DNA of 64,000 nt from Marinomonas piezotolerans (GCF_003362755.1 NZ_QKRA01000005.1:62001-126000), one strand, 5' to 3'; shown: positions 27,937 to 37,082, counted from the stretch's first letter. The notes: generated by a model not told the origin, from the letters alone. Translations and numbers: made by a program.

Positions 27937-29163
27937 ATGAACGTTTTAATTATCGGTTACGTTTGGCCTGAGCCAAACTCATCTGCTGCTGGCAGTCGCA
28001 TGATGCAGCTAATTCACACTCTAAAGGGGGCTCAGGCAAGCATTCATTTTGCTTCCCCAGCACAGACCACTGATCACATGGCAGACCTTTGTGCGCTTGA
28101 CGTTAGCACATCAGCTATCACTCTTAACTGTGATTCATTTAATAGTTTCATTGAAGATTTGTCTCCCGACATTGTTATTTTTGACCGCTTCATGATGGAA
28201 GAGCAATTCGGGTGGAGAGTAGAGAAATACGCCCCTGAAGCATTGAGAATTCTCAATACAGAAGATTTGCATTCGCTAAGAGATGCTAGGCACACCGCTC
28301 TCAAAAAAAATAGGCCATTTGCCATTGAAGACATGCACTCTGATTTAGGCGTACGTGAAATCGCAGCCATTCATCGCTCAGATCTAACCCTGATGATTTC
28401 AGAGTTTGAACGCGATTTACTGCTAACACATTTCCACGTTCCTGACACACACGTCATGCATCTACCGTTCATGCTTCCAAGCGCCTATACGCCATTTACT
28501 CCCTTTGAAAAGCGACACGGTTTTATTTTTATCGGCAACTTCCGCCACGCTCCTAACTGGGACGCTGTTTTACAACTTAAACAGACTTACTGGCCGATCA
28601 TCCGCAGCAAACTACCCAACACAACACTGAATATTTATGGTGCTTATCCGCCACCCAAAGCGACGCAGCTACATAATGAAAGGGAAGGATTTTTAGTGAA
28701 AGGTTGGGCAGAAAACGCCCTTGAAGTTATTGCTGACAGTCGAATTATGCTTAGCCCATTGCGATTCGGCGCAGGCATCAAAGGAAAACTGGTCGAGGCA
28801 ATGCAAGTAGGAACGCCCAGCATTACAACCACCGTGGGGGCAGAAGCAATGCATGGCAACCTGCCATGGAATGGGGTAATCACCGACGATATCAAAGAGT
28901 TCTGCAACGCTGCTGTGAGCCTTTACAATGACCATGAGGCCTATCAGCTTATGCAAAAAAATGGCGAGCAGATAATCCAACTGCACTATCAACAATCACA
29001 GTGGGCCAGCAAGTTTCTACAAAGACTTAAAGTTCAACAGCAATTGAAACAGACCCTAAGAAACAATCATTTTTTAGGTAAACTTATGCGCCATCATTCA
29101 ATGAAAAGCACACAATATATGTCCCAATGGATCACCTTAAAAAACCAAAAAAATAGCTCTTAG
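27937..29163 (+). CDS. Lone GT-B glycosyltransferase (GT4-like)
   Basis: A 408-residue protein, starting at MNVLIIGYVWPEPNSSAAGSR; the frame is open for 59 codons upstream, but those do not look like protein and the ATG at 27937 starts a Rossmann strand. The C-terminal half has the sugar-nucleotide site pattern: FIFIGNFRHAPNWDA, then GWAENALEVIADSRIMLSPLRFGAGIKGKLVEAMQ with the conserved acidic residue, and GTPSITTTVGAEA. The substrate is not known. No capsule or LPS genes adjoin it. Its last four bases overlap the DUF1289 gene on the other strand. Confidence 0.85.
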   Translation: MNVLIIGYVWPEPNSSAAGSRMMQLIHTLKGAQASIHFASPAQTTDHMADLCALDVSTSAITLNCDSFNSFIEDLSPDIVIFDRFMMEEQFGWRVEKYAPEALRILNTEDLHSLRDARHTALKKNRPFAIEDMHSDLGVREIAAIHRSDLTLMISEFERDLLLTHFHVPDTHVMHLPFMLPSAYTPFTPFEKRHGFIFIGNFRHAPNWDAVLQLKQTYWPIIRSKLPNTTLNIYGAYPPPKATQLHNEREGFLVKGWAENALEVIADSRIMLSPLRFGAGIKGKLVEAMQVGTPSITTTVGAEAMHGNLPWNGVITDDIKEFCNAAVSLYNDHEAYQLMQKNGEQIIQLHYQQSQWASKFLQRLKVQQQLKQTLRNNHFLGKLMRHHSMKSTQYMSQWITLKNQKNSS

Positions 29164-29360
29164 CTAACGAAGGCACTGGCTTTTTCTCGCTGCTTCACCA
29201 ATTCAATTACCGCTAACTGTTGCTCGGGCTTCATTCGCCCCCATTGACTGATTTCTGCGCCGGTTCGGTAACATCCAGAGCACACATCGTTTTCATCAAG
29301 AAAGCAAATGTTTACACAAGGTGATTTAATTACCTGATCATTTTCTTTCTTGGTGCTCAT
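29160..29360 (-). CDS. DUF1289 family small cysteine-motif protein
   Basis: A 66-residue protein with the DUF1289 pattern SPCVNICFLDENDVCSGCYRT, four cysteines at 15, 19, 27 and 30, followed by EISQWGRMKPEQQLAV. The cysteines probably bind a metal or iron-sulfur centre, but no biochemical role is known. Its ATG lies 23 bases inside the end of another small cysteine-rich gene, so the two appear to be one translationally coupled pair. Confidence 0.9.
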   Translation of the reverse strand: MSTKKENDQVIKSPCVNICFLDENDVCSGCYRTGAEISQWGRMKPEQQLAVIELVKQREKASAFVS

Positions 29361-29514
29361 CTTTTGGTTCTACCTTTTTTTCAGCGTTACTCAGCTGTTT
29401 TTGTTGCTCATTCCACTCGCGCAGATCCTCATAGTAGGTATCCCACACACATGGAGTGCACTCACTTTCACAACACTCCCAATCTTCTGGGGGCGTCGGT
29501 CGTCCAGTTATCAT
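29338..29514 (-). CDS. 58-residue oxidoreductase-like (PF09791-type) cysteine-motif protein
   Basis: This small gene reads from the ATG at 29514 to TGA at 29340-29338. An AGGAGT ribosome-binding site is eight bases upstream. The N-terminus has TPPEDWECCESECTPCVWD followed by YYEDLREW, the pattern of the domain called oxidoreductase-like N-terminal, with two adjacent cysteines, then CxxC. The C-terminal third is charged and low complexity. The final 23 bases overlap the DUF1289 start. The function is unknown. The paired small cysteine proteins suggest a shared metal- or redox-related role, which is inference. Confidence 0.85.
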   Translation of the reverse strand: MITGRPTPPEDWECCESECTPCVWDTYYEDLREWNEQQKQLSNAEKKVEPKDEHQERK

Positions 29515-29536
29515 TACTTTAAACTCCTAACAGCGA

Positions 29537-29587
29537 TAAAAAAGCCCCCTGTAACCACCATTATGACAAGTGATTGGCGGGGGCTTT
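29537..29587 (-). terminator. Terminator after the YebC-type gene
   Basis: On the minus strand AAAGCCCCC pairs with GGGGGCTTT across a 29-base loop, and the right arm runs on into TTTTTT. It lies just past the yebC-type stop and before the two cysteine-motif genes, which therefore probably have their own promoter. Confidence 0.75.
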
Positions 29588-29601
29588 CTACAATGATTTG
29601 T

Positions 29602-30318
29602 TTAGTATTCAGCGTTATGGTAAACGTTCTGAACATCATCTAGATCGTTCAACAAATCTAGAAAGCGCTCAAACTGCTCCACATCCTCGCCTGAAATTTG
29701 AGTCGTCATTTGAGGAATAAACTGGATCTCGTCAACATCAAACTCCACGCCGTCAAAGGCATCGAGAATGGCTTGACGAGCATGTCCATACTCAGTATTT
29801 GGAGTAAAAACCGTCGCTTTACCTTCTTCGTACTCAATATCTGTAACATCAACGTCCGCTTCCAATAACGCCTCCATCACACTGTCTTCATCCTCTGCAG
29901 CAAATACAAAAATCGCAGAGTGATCAAACATGTGAGATACGCTACCTTGCGTACCTATTTTGCTCTTTACTTTGTTAAAGCAAGTGCGTACGTCGCCGAA
30001 CGTACGATTAGGGTTATCGGACAAACAATCAACGATAACCATGGTATTACCTGGACCAAAACCTTCATAACGCGCGGTATCAAAGTCTTCTCCACCGCCA
30101 CCCTTTGCCTTATCAAGTGCTTTCTCAATGACATGTGCCGGAACTTGGTCTTTTTTGGCGCGATCCATCAAGCTACGCAATGCTAGATTACCGTTTGGAT
30201 CAACACCTCCTGATTTAGCACACACATAGATCTCACGTCCGTATTTACTATAAACCTTGGCCTTTTGATCCGAGGTTTTTGCCATAGACTCTTTTCGGTT
30301 TTGATAGGCTCTGCCCAT
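29602..30318 (-). CDS. YebC/PmpR family protein, YeeN subtype
   Basis: A 238-residue protein with the full three-domain YebC layout. The beginning [38 protein letters not shown] resembles E. coli YeeN more than YebC, whose start reads [23 protein letters not shown]-type, [11 protein letters not shown] and GSVSHMFDH segments follow. YebC proteins act as transcription regulators or as helpers in translating proline stretches; the YeeN branch is less studied. It is a single-gene unit with a terminator. Confidence 0.88.
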   Translation of the reverse strand: MGRAYQNRKESMAKTSDQKAKVYSKYGREIYVCAKSGGVDPNGNLALRSLMDRAKKDQVPAHVIEKALDKAKGGGGEDFDTARYEGFGPGNTMVIVDCLSDNPNRTFGDVRTCFNKVKSKIGTQGSVSHMFDHSAIFVFAAEDEDSVMEALLEADVDVTDIEYEEGKATVFTPNTEYGHARQAILDAFDGVEFDVDEIQFIPQMTTQISGEDVEQFERFLDLLNDLDDVQNVYHNAEY

Positions 30319-30525
30319 TACATATTCCTACTGTTCTATTCATTGTGAAAATTGAATTTTACCGTTTACTGCGACGATAGGAAACTACTCGACATCGAAA
30401 TACTGATTCATACCATGCACTAAACATCAGTTTTTACACTATATAACTGACCAACCCTTATACCTAAGAGCTCATATCCTTTACCTGACAGCTTTCAACA
30501 CCCTATTAAAATATCGTTATTTCTT

Positions 30526-30531
30526 TATAAT
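30526..30531 (+). promoter_or_regulatory. Candidate -10 of the SulP gene
   Basis: A TATAAT hexamer lies 39 bases before the SulP start codon. The -35 is poor (CTATTA with 17-base spacing). CGGAG before the ATG gives a good ribosome-binding site. I see nothing else in the 250-base gap back to the YebC-type gene. Confidence 0.45.
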
Positions 30532-30569
30532 CATCCGTCATAAATATTCCCCCATAACGGAGACTCTTA

Positions 30570-32339
30570 ATGCCTACCGCCCTGTATCGTTGGTTACCTT
30601 GGCTTCAACTTGTAAACAAATCAACGATTAAGGCTGATATAATCGCTGGAATTACCTGCGCTTCTATGTCGATTCCTCAGGGTATAGCCTTCGCTGCAAT
30701 CGCAGGATTGCCGGCTGAGTACGGTTTTTATAGCGCCATGGTTGCGCCGATTATAGCGGTACTGTTCGGATCATCTTGGCATATGGTATGTGGGCCAGCG
30801 ACTGCAATTTCTGCGTTACTTTTTTCATCTCTATCTGGTTTGTATACGCCAGGCTCCGCAGAATTTATCCAAGCTGCGTTAACCATTACCTTCCTCGCCG
30901 GAGCTATTCAATTAGCGTTAGGGTTAGCCAAACTCGGCAATTTAACTAACTTTGTGTCTCATGCGGTTATGGTTGGCTTTATAACAGGCGCGGCATTGCT
31001 CATTATGCTGAGCCAAATACAACATGCTCTAACCGCTCAATTACCACGCCCAGATCACCTATGGAGCTTTAGCAATGCTATCTTGCACGTTGCACCCCAA
31101 ACAAATCTATTCTCTCTGGGAATCTGTGTCGCAACTATTTTATCAGCCATCATTATTAGACGACTGTCTAACAAACTCCCCCACTACCTTTTGGCACTTG
31201 TAGCGGGAAGCGTTGTTGGTTATGTCTTACATGCTGGCAAACATGGCGTCCCATTAGTCGGAGAACTTAGCCAAGCTATTCCCCCTTTTGCCTTAATTGA
31301 TTTTTCAGCATCAACGCTACGGGAACTGATTCCTGGAGCTGTTGTGTTGGCTTTAATCGGTCTACTAGAAGCCGCTTCTATATCTAAAGCCATTGCTTTA
31401 AAAACCCAACAGGAAATAGACACCAACAAGGAGTTTGTTGGGCAAGGTATGTCAAATATGATTGGCAGCTTATTTTCCAATTATATGAGTTCAGGCTCAT
31501 TTACTCGCAGCGGGATTAATGTCGAAGCTGGCGCTAGAACGCCACTTGCGATTATCTTTTCAAGCGCATTTCTGCTGCTTATTCTGTTGCTCATTGCACC
31601 ACTATTTTCGCATTTACCTATTCCAGCCATGGCTGGCATTATTATCTTAGTCGGCTGGCGACTTATCGAATTCAAAGAGCTATTGCATTATGCTAAAACA
31701 AGTCGCAGTGAACTCGCTATCGCCCTCGTAACTCTCTGTAGCACTATTGGCATCAGCTTGGAGTTTGGTATTTTGGTTGGCGTTGGCCTTAGTCTCGCGC
31801 TATTTCTAAACCAAACAGCAAAGCCAAATGTACGCATTATGGCACCAATGCAAACTGATGAAGGACGATACTTCCATAATATTGTCCATTTTAATTTAAC
31901 AACCTGTCCACAGATACACTTTATAAGGCTCGACGGCCCTCTATACTTTGGATCTGTTGACTTTATGTCTAAACAGTTCCAAGAAATTGAGCACTCAATG
32001 CCTCATAAAGATCATTGGGTAATACTTTGCCGAGGGATCTCAGCGATTGACATGCAAGGTGCTCATTTTCTAACTCAGCTCATCAAAAAACAAACTGAAC
32101 GAGGTACCCAAGTACATTTGGTCGCGCGCTATCTCTGGCAACTTGAGCGTTTAGATAGATTTGGAGTTATAGAGGCAGTAGGTGAACAGTATGTGTACCC
32201 CGGAAAAGGCATTGCCATTAAGCAAATTGAACGAGTTATGGATTTACAACAATGCGCTCAGTGTGACAAATCTGTCTTCTGGGAGTGCTCAACACGGCGT
32301 GAAAAAGGCCAAACGGAGACCCCTCTATCAAACAATTAG
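30570..32339 (+). CDS. SulP family anion permease with STAS domain
   Basis: A 589-residue inner-membrane transporter. The N-terminal part has the SulP opening (GITCASMSIPQGIAFAAIAGLP) and a hydrophobic core of 10-14 helices up to about residue 420. A STAS domain follows (FIRLDGPLYFGSVDFM and a DMQGAHFLTQLI segment). Members carry sulfate, bicarbonate or other anions, and the substrate cannot be read from sequence. The C-terminus ends in a CAQCDKSVFWEC cysteine cluster beyond the STAS fold, which is not usual in the family. No cofactor gene is nearby. Confidence 0.9.
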   Translation: MPTALYRWLPWLQLVNKSTIKADIIAGITCASMSIPQGIAFAAIAGLPAEYGFYSAMVAPIIAVLFGSSWHMVCGPATAISALLFSSLSGLYTPGSAEFIQAALTITFLAGAIQLALGLAKLGNLTNFVSHAVMVGFITGAALLIMLSQIQHALTAQLPRPDHLWSFSNAILHVAPQTNLFSLGICVATILSAIIIRRLSNKLPHYLLALVAGSVVGYVLHAGKHGVPLVGELSQAIPPFALIDFSASTLRELIPGAVVLALIGLLEAASISKAIALKTQQEIDTNKEFVGQGMSNMIGSLFSNYMSSGSFTRSGINVEAGARTPLAIIFSSAFLLLILLLIAPLFSHLPIPAMAGIIILVGWRLIEFKELLHYAKTSRSELAIALVTLCSTIGISLEFGILVGVGLSLALFLNQTAKPNVRIMAPMQTDEGRYFHNIVHFNLTTCPQIHFIRLDGPLYFGSVDFMSKQFQEIEHSMPHKDHWVILCRGISAIDMQGAHFLTQLIKKQTERGTQVHLVARYLWQLERLDRFGVIEAVGEQYVYPGKGIAIKQIERVMDLQQCAQCDKSVFWECSTRREKGQTETPLSNN

Positions 32340-32475
32340 AATCAATAGTAATTCCTCATTGTTTACTAATGAAAAGATAGCCAAGAAGACAGATATCTAT
32401 ATATAGTTGCGTCTTAGTAATTGAATTGCTAAAACAAACATTTTGTAAACGCATCGGGACGGCAATAACGACTTT

Positions 32476-33882
32476 ATGATAGGTACCAAAGGTATTCAGA
32501 TCCGCCACAAGCTATTTGTCGTTTTTGTCTTGAGCAACGTCTTATTGATCGTTTCCATGTGGCAGGTTTTTCAATGGAGTTTTGACCGAGGTTTTGTTAC
32601 CTACGCAACTGAACGAGATCGAGACTTCCTACAGCAAATGGCAAATCGCACGGCTAACCTATATATCTACTACGACGATTGGTACTTTTTAGTTCAAGAA
32701 AGCCGGCTTGAGAAGGAATGGCAAAAAGCTAAACTAGATAATATACGGGATCTCATTCCGCCTCCAAGCACACCTAATTTAGACCTTATTTACCCCTCGC
32801 AGTACTATCGCCAGCGTTTTCTTTTATTCGACAAGAATAAGCAACCATTGATTGGTGAAATCCCTTTCCCAGAAGCTGAAACCCACGCAGTTTTAGTTGA
32901 TGACCAGCTAGTTGGATATGTTGGGCTAAGATCAATGCGGGCGCTTGTTCAAGATCAAACTCTACGGTTTGTGAGACAACAAGGTGAAGCATTCTTATTG
33001 ATTTCAGCGTTTATGCTTACCATTGCCGCATTACTCACGTGGCCACTAGCACAATGGCTTAGCCGCCCTATTTGCACTGTACGCCAAGCAACCAAGCGCC
33101 TTGCTGCCGGTAAATTTGATACTCGAATCAAGATAAAAGGCTCTGATGAACTGGCTGACCTTGGGCGAGACTTTAACCACTTAGCTTCGACACTTGAACA
33201 CATGCGCGAAGCACGTAAAAAATGGGTTGCTGACACTGCGCATGAACTACGTACACCTGTTGCTATTCTCCGTGGGGAAATAGAAGCTATGCAAGATGGC
33301 ATCATTAAAGTAACGCCTGATTCATTAGGTTCACTCCAGCAAGAAGCCGTTCATATTGCGCGACTAATAGATGACCTAAACCAATTGTCGATGCATGATA
33401 TGGGAAGTCTAGATTACCAAATGGATGAGGCCGAGCTAAACGAAATACTTGAACAAACAGTATCGTCTATGCAATTACCATTTGACGAAGCAGGCATAGA
33501 GCTTGAACTTGTAAAGGCTAAAAAAGCCCCCATCAAGATCACCGGTGACACTGACAGACTTCACCAATTATTCGCAAATTTAATGAATAACACTTTAAAA
33601 TATACCAGCGCTCCAGGAAAATTGACGGTTACTCTGACAAAAGAGAATAAAAAAGCGGTTGTTTTAATGGAAGACACTCCTCCCGGCGTTAGCGACGAGG
33701 ACATGAAACGTATATTTGAACAGTTTTTCCGCGTGGAAAATTCGCGCAATCGTGCAACGGGTGGGCGCGGCCTTGGCCTTGCCATCTGCACGAGTATCGT
33801 AGATGGACACCAAGGCTCTATTTCCGCTTATCAGCCAACGAGTGGCGGGCTGGGAATACGTATTGAATTTCCTTTAAATTAA
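32476..33882 (+). CDS. Sensor histidine kinase, BaeS-like
   Basis: A 468-residue membrane kinase. The first helix is at about residues 13-33, a periplasmic sensor loop at 35-170 and the second helix at about 172-194, followed by HAMP. The phosphorylated histidine is His256 in DTAHELRTPVAI. The ATP-binding domain has NLMNNTLKYT, PPGVSDEDMKRIFEQFFRVE and GRGLGLAICTSIV. It is followed by its response regulator in the same direction. The pair resembles BaeSR, an envelope-stress system, but the stimulus and targets are not visible here. Confidence 0.9.
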   Translation: MIGTKGIQIRHKLFVVFVLSNVLLIVSMWQVFQWSFDRGFVTYATERDRDFLQQMANRTANLYIYYDDWYFLVQESRLEKEWQKAKLDNIRDLIPPPSTPNLDLIYPSQYYRQRFLLFDKNKQPLIGEIPFPEAETHAVLVDDQLVGYVGLRSMRALVQDQTLRFVRQQGEAFLLISAFMLTIAALLTWPLAQWLSRPICTVRQATKRLAAGKFDTRIKIKGSDELADLGRDFNHLASTLEHMREARKKWVADTAHELRTPVAILRGEIEAMQDGIIKVTPDSLGSLQQEAVHIARLIDDLNQLSMHDMGSLDYQMDEAELNEILEQTVSSMQLPFDEAGIELELVKAKKAPIKITGDTDRLHQLFANLMNNTLKYTSAPGKLTVTLTKENKKAVVLMEDTPPGVSDEDMKRIFEQFFRVENSRNRATGGRGLGLAICTSIVDGHQGSISAYQPTSGGLGIRIEFPLN

Positions 33883-33899
33883 ATATGGACTTGAGAACT

Positions 33900-34577
33900 A
33901 TGAGCAAAGTACTGATTGTCGAAGATGAACCGAAGTTAGCAGAGTTAATGGCTGCTTACCTTGAGCAAGCAGGTTACGAACATCACCATCTTGACCGAGG
34001 TGATCTGGTTGTAGATTACCTGAAAAACAACCAAGCTGACCTAATGCTACTGGATCTTATGCTGCCTGGCTTAGATGGCGTAGAAGTATGCAAACAAGTA
34101 CGTCAATTTAGTGGCATGCCGATCATAATGGTGACTGCAAAAGCAGAAGAAATAGATCGACTAATTGGCTTGGAAATGGGTGCTGACGATTATGTATGTA
34201 AGCCGTTTAGTCCACGTGAGGTTGTTGCCCGAGTGAAAGCGAATCTTCGTCGAGTTGAGCTGGATCAGACAGAAGCACCAAAAACAGACGGGTTTGACTT
34301 GGATGCGGACCGCCTACGAGCTACTTACAAAGGCGAGCTGATCGATTTAACAACTGTCGAATTCCAATTATTGCAGTTACTCATTAAAGAACCTGGTCGA
34401 GTATTCGGTCGTGATTTGATAATGAAAAGTATCTATACAGATAGCCGAGTTGTAAGTGACCGCACTATTGATAGCCACATTAAAAAGCTACGCAAAAAAA
34501 TTGCAGCGGTGGCACCAGAGCTTAATGTGATCCATTCCGTATATGGTGCGGGCTATCGATTCGAAAACAACGACTAA
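33900..34577 (+). CDS. OmpR/PhoB-type response regulator, BaeR-like
   Basis: A 225-residue regulator. I choose the ATG at 33900, preceded by a GAGA site, rather than 33885, because MSKVLIVEDEP fits the receiver N-terminus. The receiver has Asp52 as phosphorylation site (LLDLMLPGLDG) and the switch lysine in VCKPFSP. The winged-helix C-terminal domain includes LLQLLIKEPGRVF and IDSHIKKLRKK. It starts 15 bases after the kinase and is followed closely by the AEC permease, which could be a target or a bystander. Confidence 0.93.
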   Translation: MSKVLIVEDEPKLAELMAAYLEQAGYEHHHLDRGDLVVDYLKNNQADLMLLDLMLPGLDGVEVCKQVRQFSGMPIIMVTAKAEEIDRLIGLEMGADDYVCKPFSPREVVARVKANLRRVELDQTEAPKTDGFDLDADRLRATYKGELIDLTTVEFQLLQLLIKEPGRVFGRDLIMKSIYTDSRVVSDRTIDSHIKKLRKKIAAVAPELNVIHSVYGAGYRFENND

Positions 34578-34601
34578 ATCTGTCGCAGAGCATTAGGCTA
34601 A

Positions 34602-35552
34602 ATGGATAGTTTTTTATCAGTGGTGGAGTTTTCCATCTCCATCACTGCACCTATATTTCTCATAATTGTTGTTGGTGCCTTTCTTCAAAAAATTGGCATG
34701 ATTAACGACAACTTCGTCGAGGTGGCCTCGAAGCTTGTATTCAATGTCACCATGCCTGCACTGATCTTTATCAGCATTACCGAACACTCGAGAGACCCGA
34801 GTAGTCACATTTCATTAATGCTATTTGGCATGCTTGCAACATTTCTGGCCTACATTGTGCTTGAGCTGCTCGCGCTAAAATTGATCCCTGTAAAAGCTGA
34901 TCGCGGCATCGTGGTACAGGGAGCATTTCGATCGAACATGGCGATTGTAGGGCTTGCCTATTGCATCAACGCATACGGTGATGCAGCACTTGCCGTTGCA
35001 TCGATTTATATTGGCGGAGTCATGGTGCTCTATAACGTACTGTCTGTCATTACGATTAATCGCTCAATGGGCGCTAACAAAAGTATCTCTAGCTCTTTGA
35101 AGCCGATTTTGAAAAATCCGCTTATTATTGCCATCGTGCTCGCATTGCTAGCAACAAAAATCAATTTAACGTTGCCGGATATGGTTACCCAAGCGGGCAA
35201 CTATTTCGCACGCATGACCCTTCCGTTAGCATTGTTGTGTGCTGGCGCATCTCTTAGATTCAAAGAGCTTAAGAAGGACTTTTCGCCTGCTTTATTAGCA
35301 ACAATAGGAAAGCTAATTGTCATGCCTGTCACTCTAACATTAAGCGGCTATTGGATCGGATTCCGTGACATAGAGCTTGGTATTTTGTTCTTACTATCTT
35401 CATCCCCATCCGCTTCCGCGGGCTATATTATGGCGCGTGCAATGAATGGCAATGCCGTTCTAGCCGCAAACATCATAGTGCTGACTACCCTCCTTTCATT
35501 AATCACCACCAGCCTTGGGGTTACAATCTTGAGCGCACTTAAAGTAATGTAA
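34602..35552 (+). CDS. AEC (auxin efflux carrier) family permease
   Basis: A 316-residue membrane protein of ten predicted helices in two halves, with the family's RSNMAIVGLAY and LPLALLCAGASL segments and a C-terminal SASAGYIMARAMNG. Bacterial members move dicarboxylates such as malate or various organic anions; the substrate is not assignable. It is 24 bases after the response regulator, so may belong to the same transcript. The Fur-like boxes lie just after it. Confidence 0.88.
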   Translation: MDSFLSVVEFSISITAPIFLIIVVGAFLQKIGMINDNFVEVASKLVFNVTMPALIFISITEHSRDPSSHISLMLFGMLATFLAYIVLELLALKLIPVKADRGIVVQGAFRSNMAIVGLAYCINAYGDAALAVASIYIGGVMVLYNVLSVITINRSMGANKSISSSLKPILKNPLIIAIVLALLATKINLTLPDMVTQAGNYFARMTLPLALLCAGASLRFKELKKDFSPALLATIGKLIVMPVTLTLSGYWIGFRDIELGILFLLSSSPSASAGYIMARAMNGNAVLAANIIVLTTLLSLITTSLGVTILSALKVM

Positions 35553-35567
35553 TTTTCTAAAATTTAA

Positions 35568-35640
35568 TTGAGAATCACTTGCATTAACAAAAACATTGCT
35601 ATTAAATAGTAATCATTCTCAACCAATGAAGTGATTACTA
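35568..35640 (+). promoter_or_regulatory. Two Fur-like boxes and a start-proximal hairpin upstream of the AraC-like gene
   Basis: TTGAGAATCACTTGCATTA (35568-35586) and AATAGTAATCATTCTCAAC (35605-35623) both resemble the 19-base Fur box, GATAATGATAATCATTATC. A TTAACA/TAGTAA pair with 17-base spacing could be the promoter, so Fur binding would block RNA polymerase. TAGTAATCA (35607-35615) also forms a nine-base inverted repeat with TGATTACTA (35632-35640), ending at the ATG. Confidence 0.75.
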
Positions 35641-36528
35641 ATGCAGTTAAACGCCAACGAGCTATTTAATGATAACGGAAAGGTTGCCCAACAATGGGCA
35701 CACTTTATCGTCGGCGAACGCGTAATAAAACAACCCTCTCATGGTCTTCGCTTTACTCGACAATCAACCTATATACAGCGCGCTCTTACTATTAAACAGG
35801 GGCTCAAAGCGGGGGTTTATATCACACTGTCACATACCCGAGACACGACTGGCACAAACTCAATCAAGAGCATCCAAGTGACACCTGTTTATTTGGATAC
35901 CGTGGTAAATTGGTCTGCCGAAGGCGAACAAGCATTTCACTGGTCACAAATATTTATCGAATGGGATCTTCTGAATCAAGTAACGGGAGAATTACCTCAC
36001 AAAGCTGAGCATTTCTTTGAAAGAGTCACCAGCTTCCACACGGACACGGGGGACTCATTAGAATTGCTACCAACAACAGCCATTCGTTCTGATTTTACCG
36101 CAGTGCTTTCTCAAGAGAGCAAGAGCTTGGCACTCGCTGGCAAACTATATGGCCTCATTTTTCAAGTCATTGAACATATCCAAATTAACCACCACTTGTC
36201 GCATTGCGAAGGGTGTCAGCATAAGCTATTTAAGAGTCAGAACCTTTTAGAAAGCCGCCCTAAATTGACGTCAAAAGAACTAGCCCGACTTTGTGGATTA
36301 ACGCAAACGGCCATAGAAATAGGCTATCCACTCATTATTGGAATGACACTTGAAGAATACCAAATCGAAGTCGCTATCCGTAAAGCGCTGACAGAGGCCC
36401 ATGAACATACGCCTAAAGAATTAAGTCATAAAATTGAGATACAAACAGGACTTGATGCAAATGAAATAGAAGAGGCCTGCCTAAAGCGATTTGGTGTCAT
36501 GAGCCACCAATTAAGTGGTATACATTAA
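35641..36528 (+). CDS. Divergent AraC-family-like regulator, probably Fur-controlled
   Basis: A 295-residue protein. The N-terminal two thirds has no motif I know. From about residue 196 it shows two helix-turn-helix units like AraC proteins of the PchR type: SKELARLCGLTQTAIEIGYP (211-230), a linker helix, then ELSHKIEIQTGLDANEIEEACLKRFGVMS (260-288). A CxxC pair stands at 189-192 (CEGC). PchR-type proteins are iron-regulated activators in siderophore systems. The Fur-like boxes and the flavodoxin gene 14 bases downstream fit an iron link. The distant sequence leaves the assignment open. Confidence 0.65.
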   Translation: MQLNANELFNDNGKVAQQWAHFIVGERVIKQPSHGLRFTRQSTYIQRALTIKQGLKAGVYITLSHTRDTTGTNSIKSIQVTPVYLDTVVNWSAEGEQAFHWSQIFIEWDLLNQVTGELPHKAEHFFERVTSFHTDTGDSLELLPTTAIRSDFTAVLSQESKSLALAGKLYGLIFQVIEHIQINHHLSHCEGCQHKLFKSQNLLESRPKLTSKELARLCGLTQTAIEIGYPLIIGMTLEEYQIEVAIRKALTEAHEHTPKELSHKIEIQTGLDANEIEEACLKRFGVMSHQLSGIH

Positions 36529-36542
36529 TATTAGAGGACGCT

Positions 36543-37082
36543 ATGGAAGCAACACATACCATCGGACTATTTTATGGCACTGACACTAGCAATACTGAGA
36601 TGGTAGGCCAAAAAATTCAACAGCAATTCGCAGAGCTTGACCGGGTAGTAGAGCGACACAATATATCCGATGTCGACCTTTCGCTAATGTTGAAATACGA
36701 CTTTTTGATTCTAGGGATCCCTACATGGGACTTTGGAGGAATCCAAAGTGACTGGGAAGACGCTGGCGATGCTCTGACGGAGTTAAACCTTAGCGGTAAA
36801 ACCATTGCCTTATACGGTTTAGGTGATCAGTTTGGATATGGTGATTATTTTGTCGACGCAATGGGCTGGCTATATGAACAATTAAGACCAACAGGCGCAA
36901 AACTCATCGGCCTTTGGCCAACAAAGGGTTATGACTTTGAAGCCTCATTGGCGGCAAATAAAGACAAATCTGAATTCGTAGGCTTAGCCATCGATGAAGA
37001 TCAGCAATTTGACCTGACTGATCAACGCGTTGAACAGTGGGTCTTACAACTTTATGCAGAACTGGCACTGGCAGCCACATAG
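36543..37082 (+). CDS. Long-chain flavodoxin (FldA/FldB type)
   Basis: A 179-residue FMN protein that carries low-potential electrons. The phosphate loop is GTDTSNTE (residues 13-20). FMN-contacting PTWDFGG and GLGDQFGYGDYF and the long-chain insertion (QFGYGDYFVDAMGWLYEQ) are present. Flavodoxins commonly replace ferredoxin when iron is scarce. It follows the AraC-like gene after a short gap with a GAGGACGCT ribosome-binding site, so Fur-boxed control likely covers both. The stop codon begins the left arm of the structured element described next. Confidence 0.93.
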   Translation: MEATHTIGLFYGTDTSNTEMVGQKIQQQFAELDRVVERHNISDVDLSLMLKYDFLILGIPTWDFGGIQSDWEDAGDALTELNLSGKTIALYGLGDQFGYGDYFVDAMGWLYEQLRPTGAKLIGLWPTKGYDFEASLAANKDKSEFVGLAIDEDQQFDLTDQRVEQWVLQLYAELALAAT

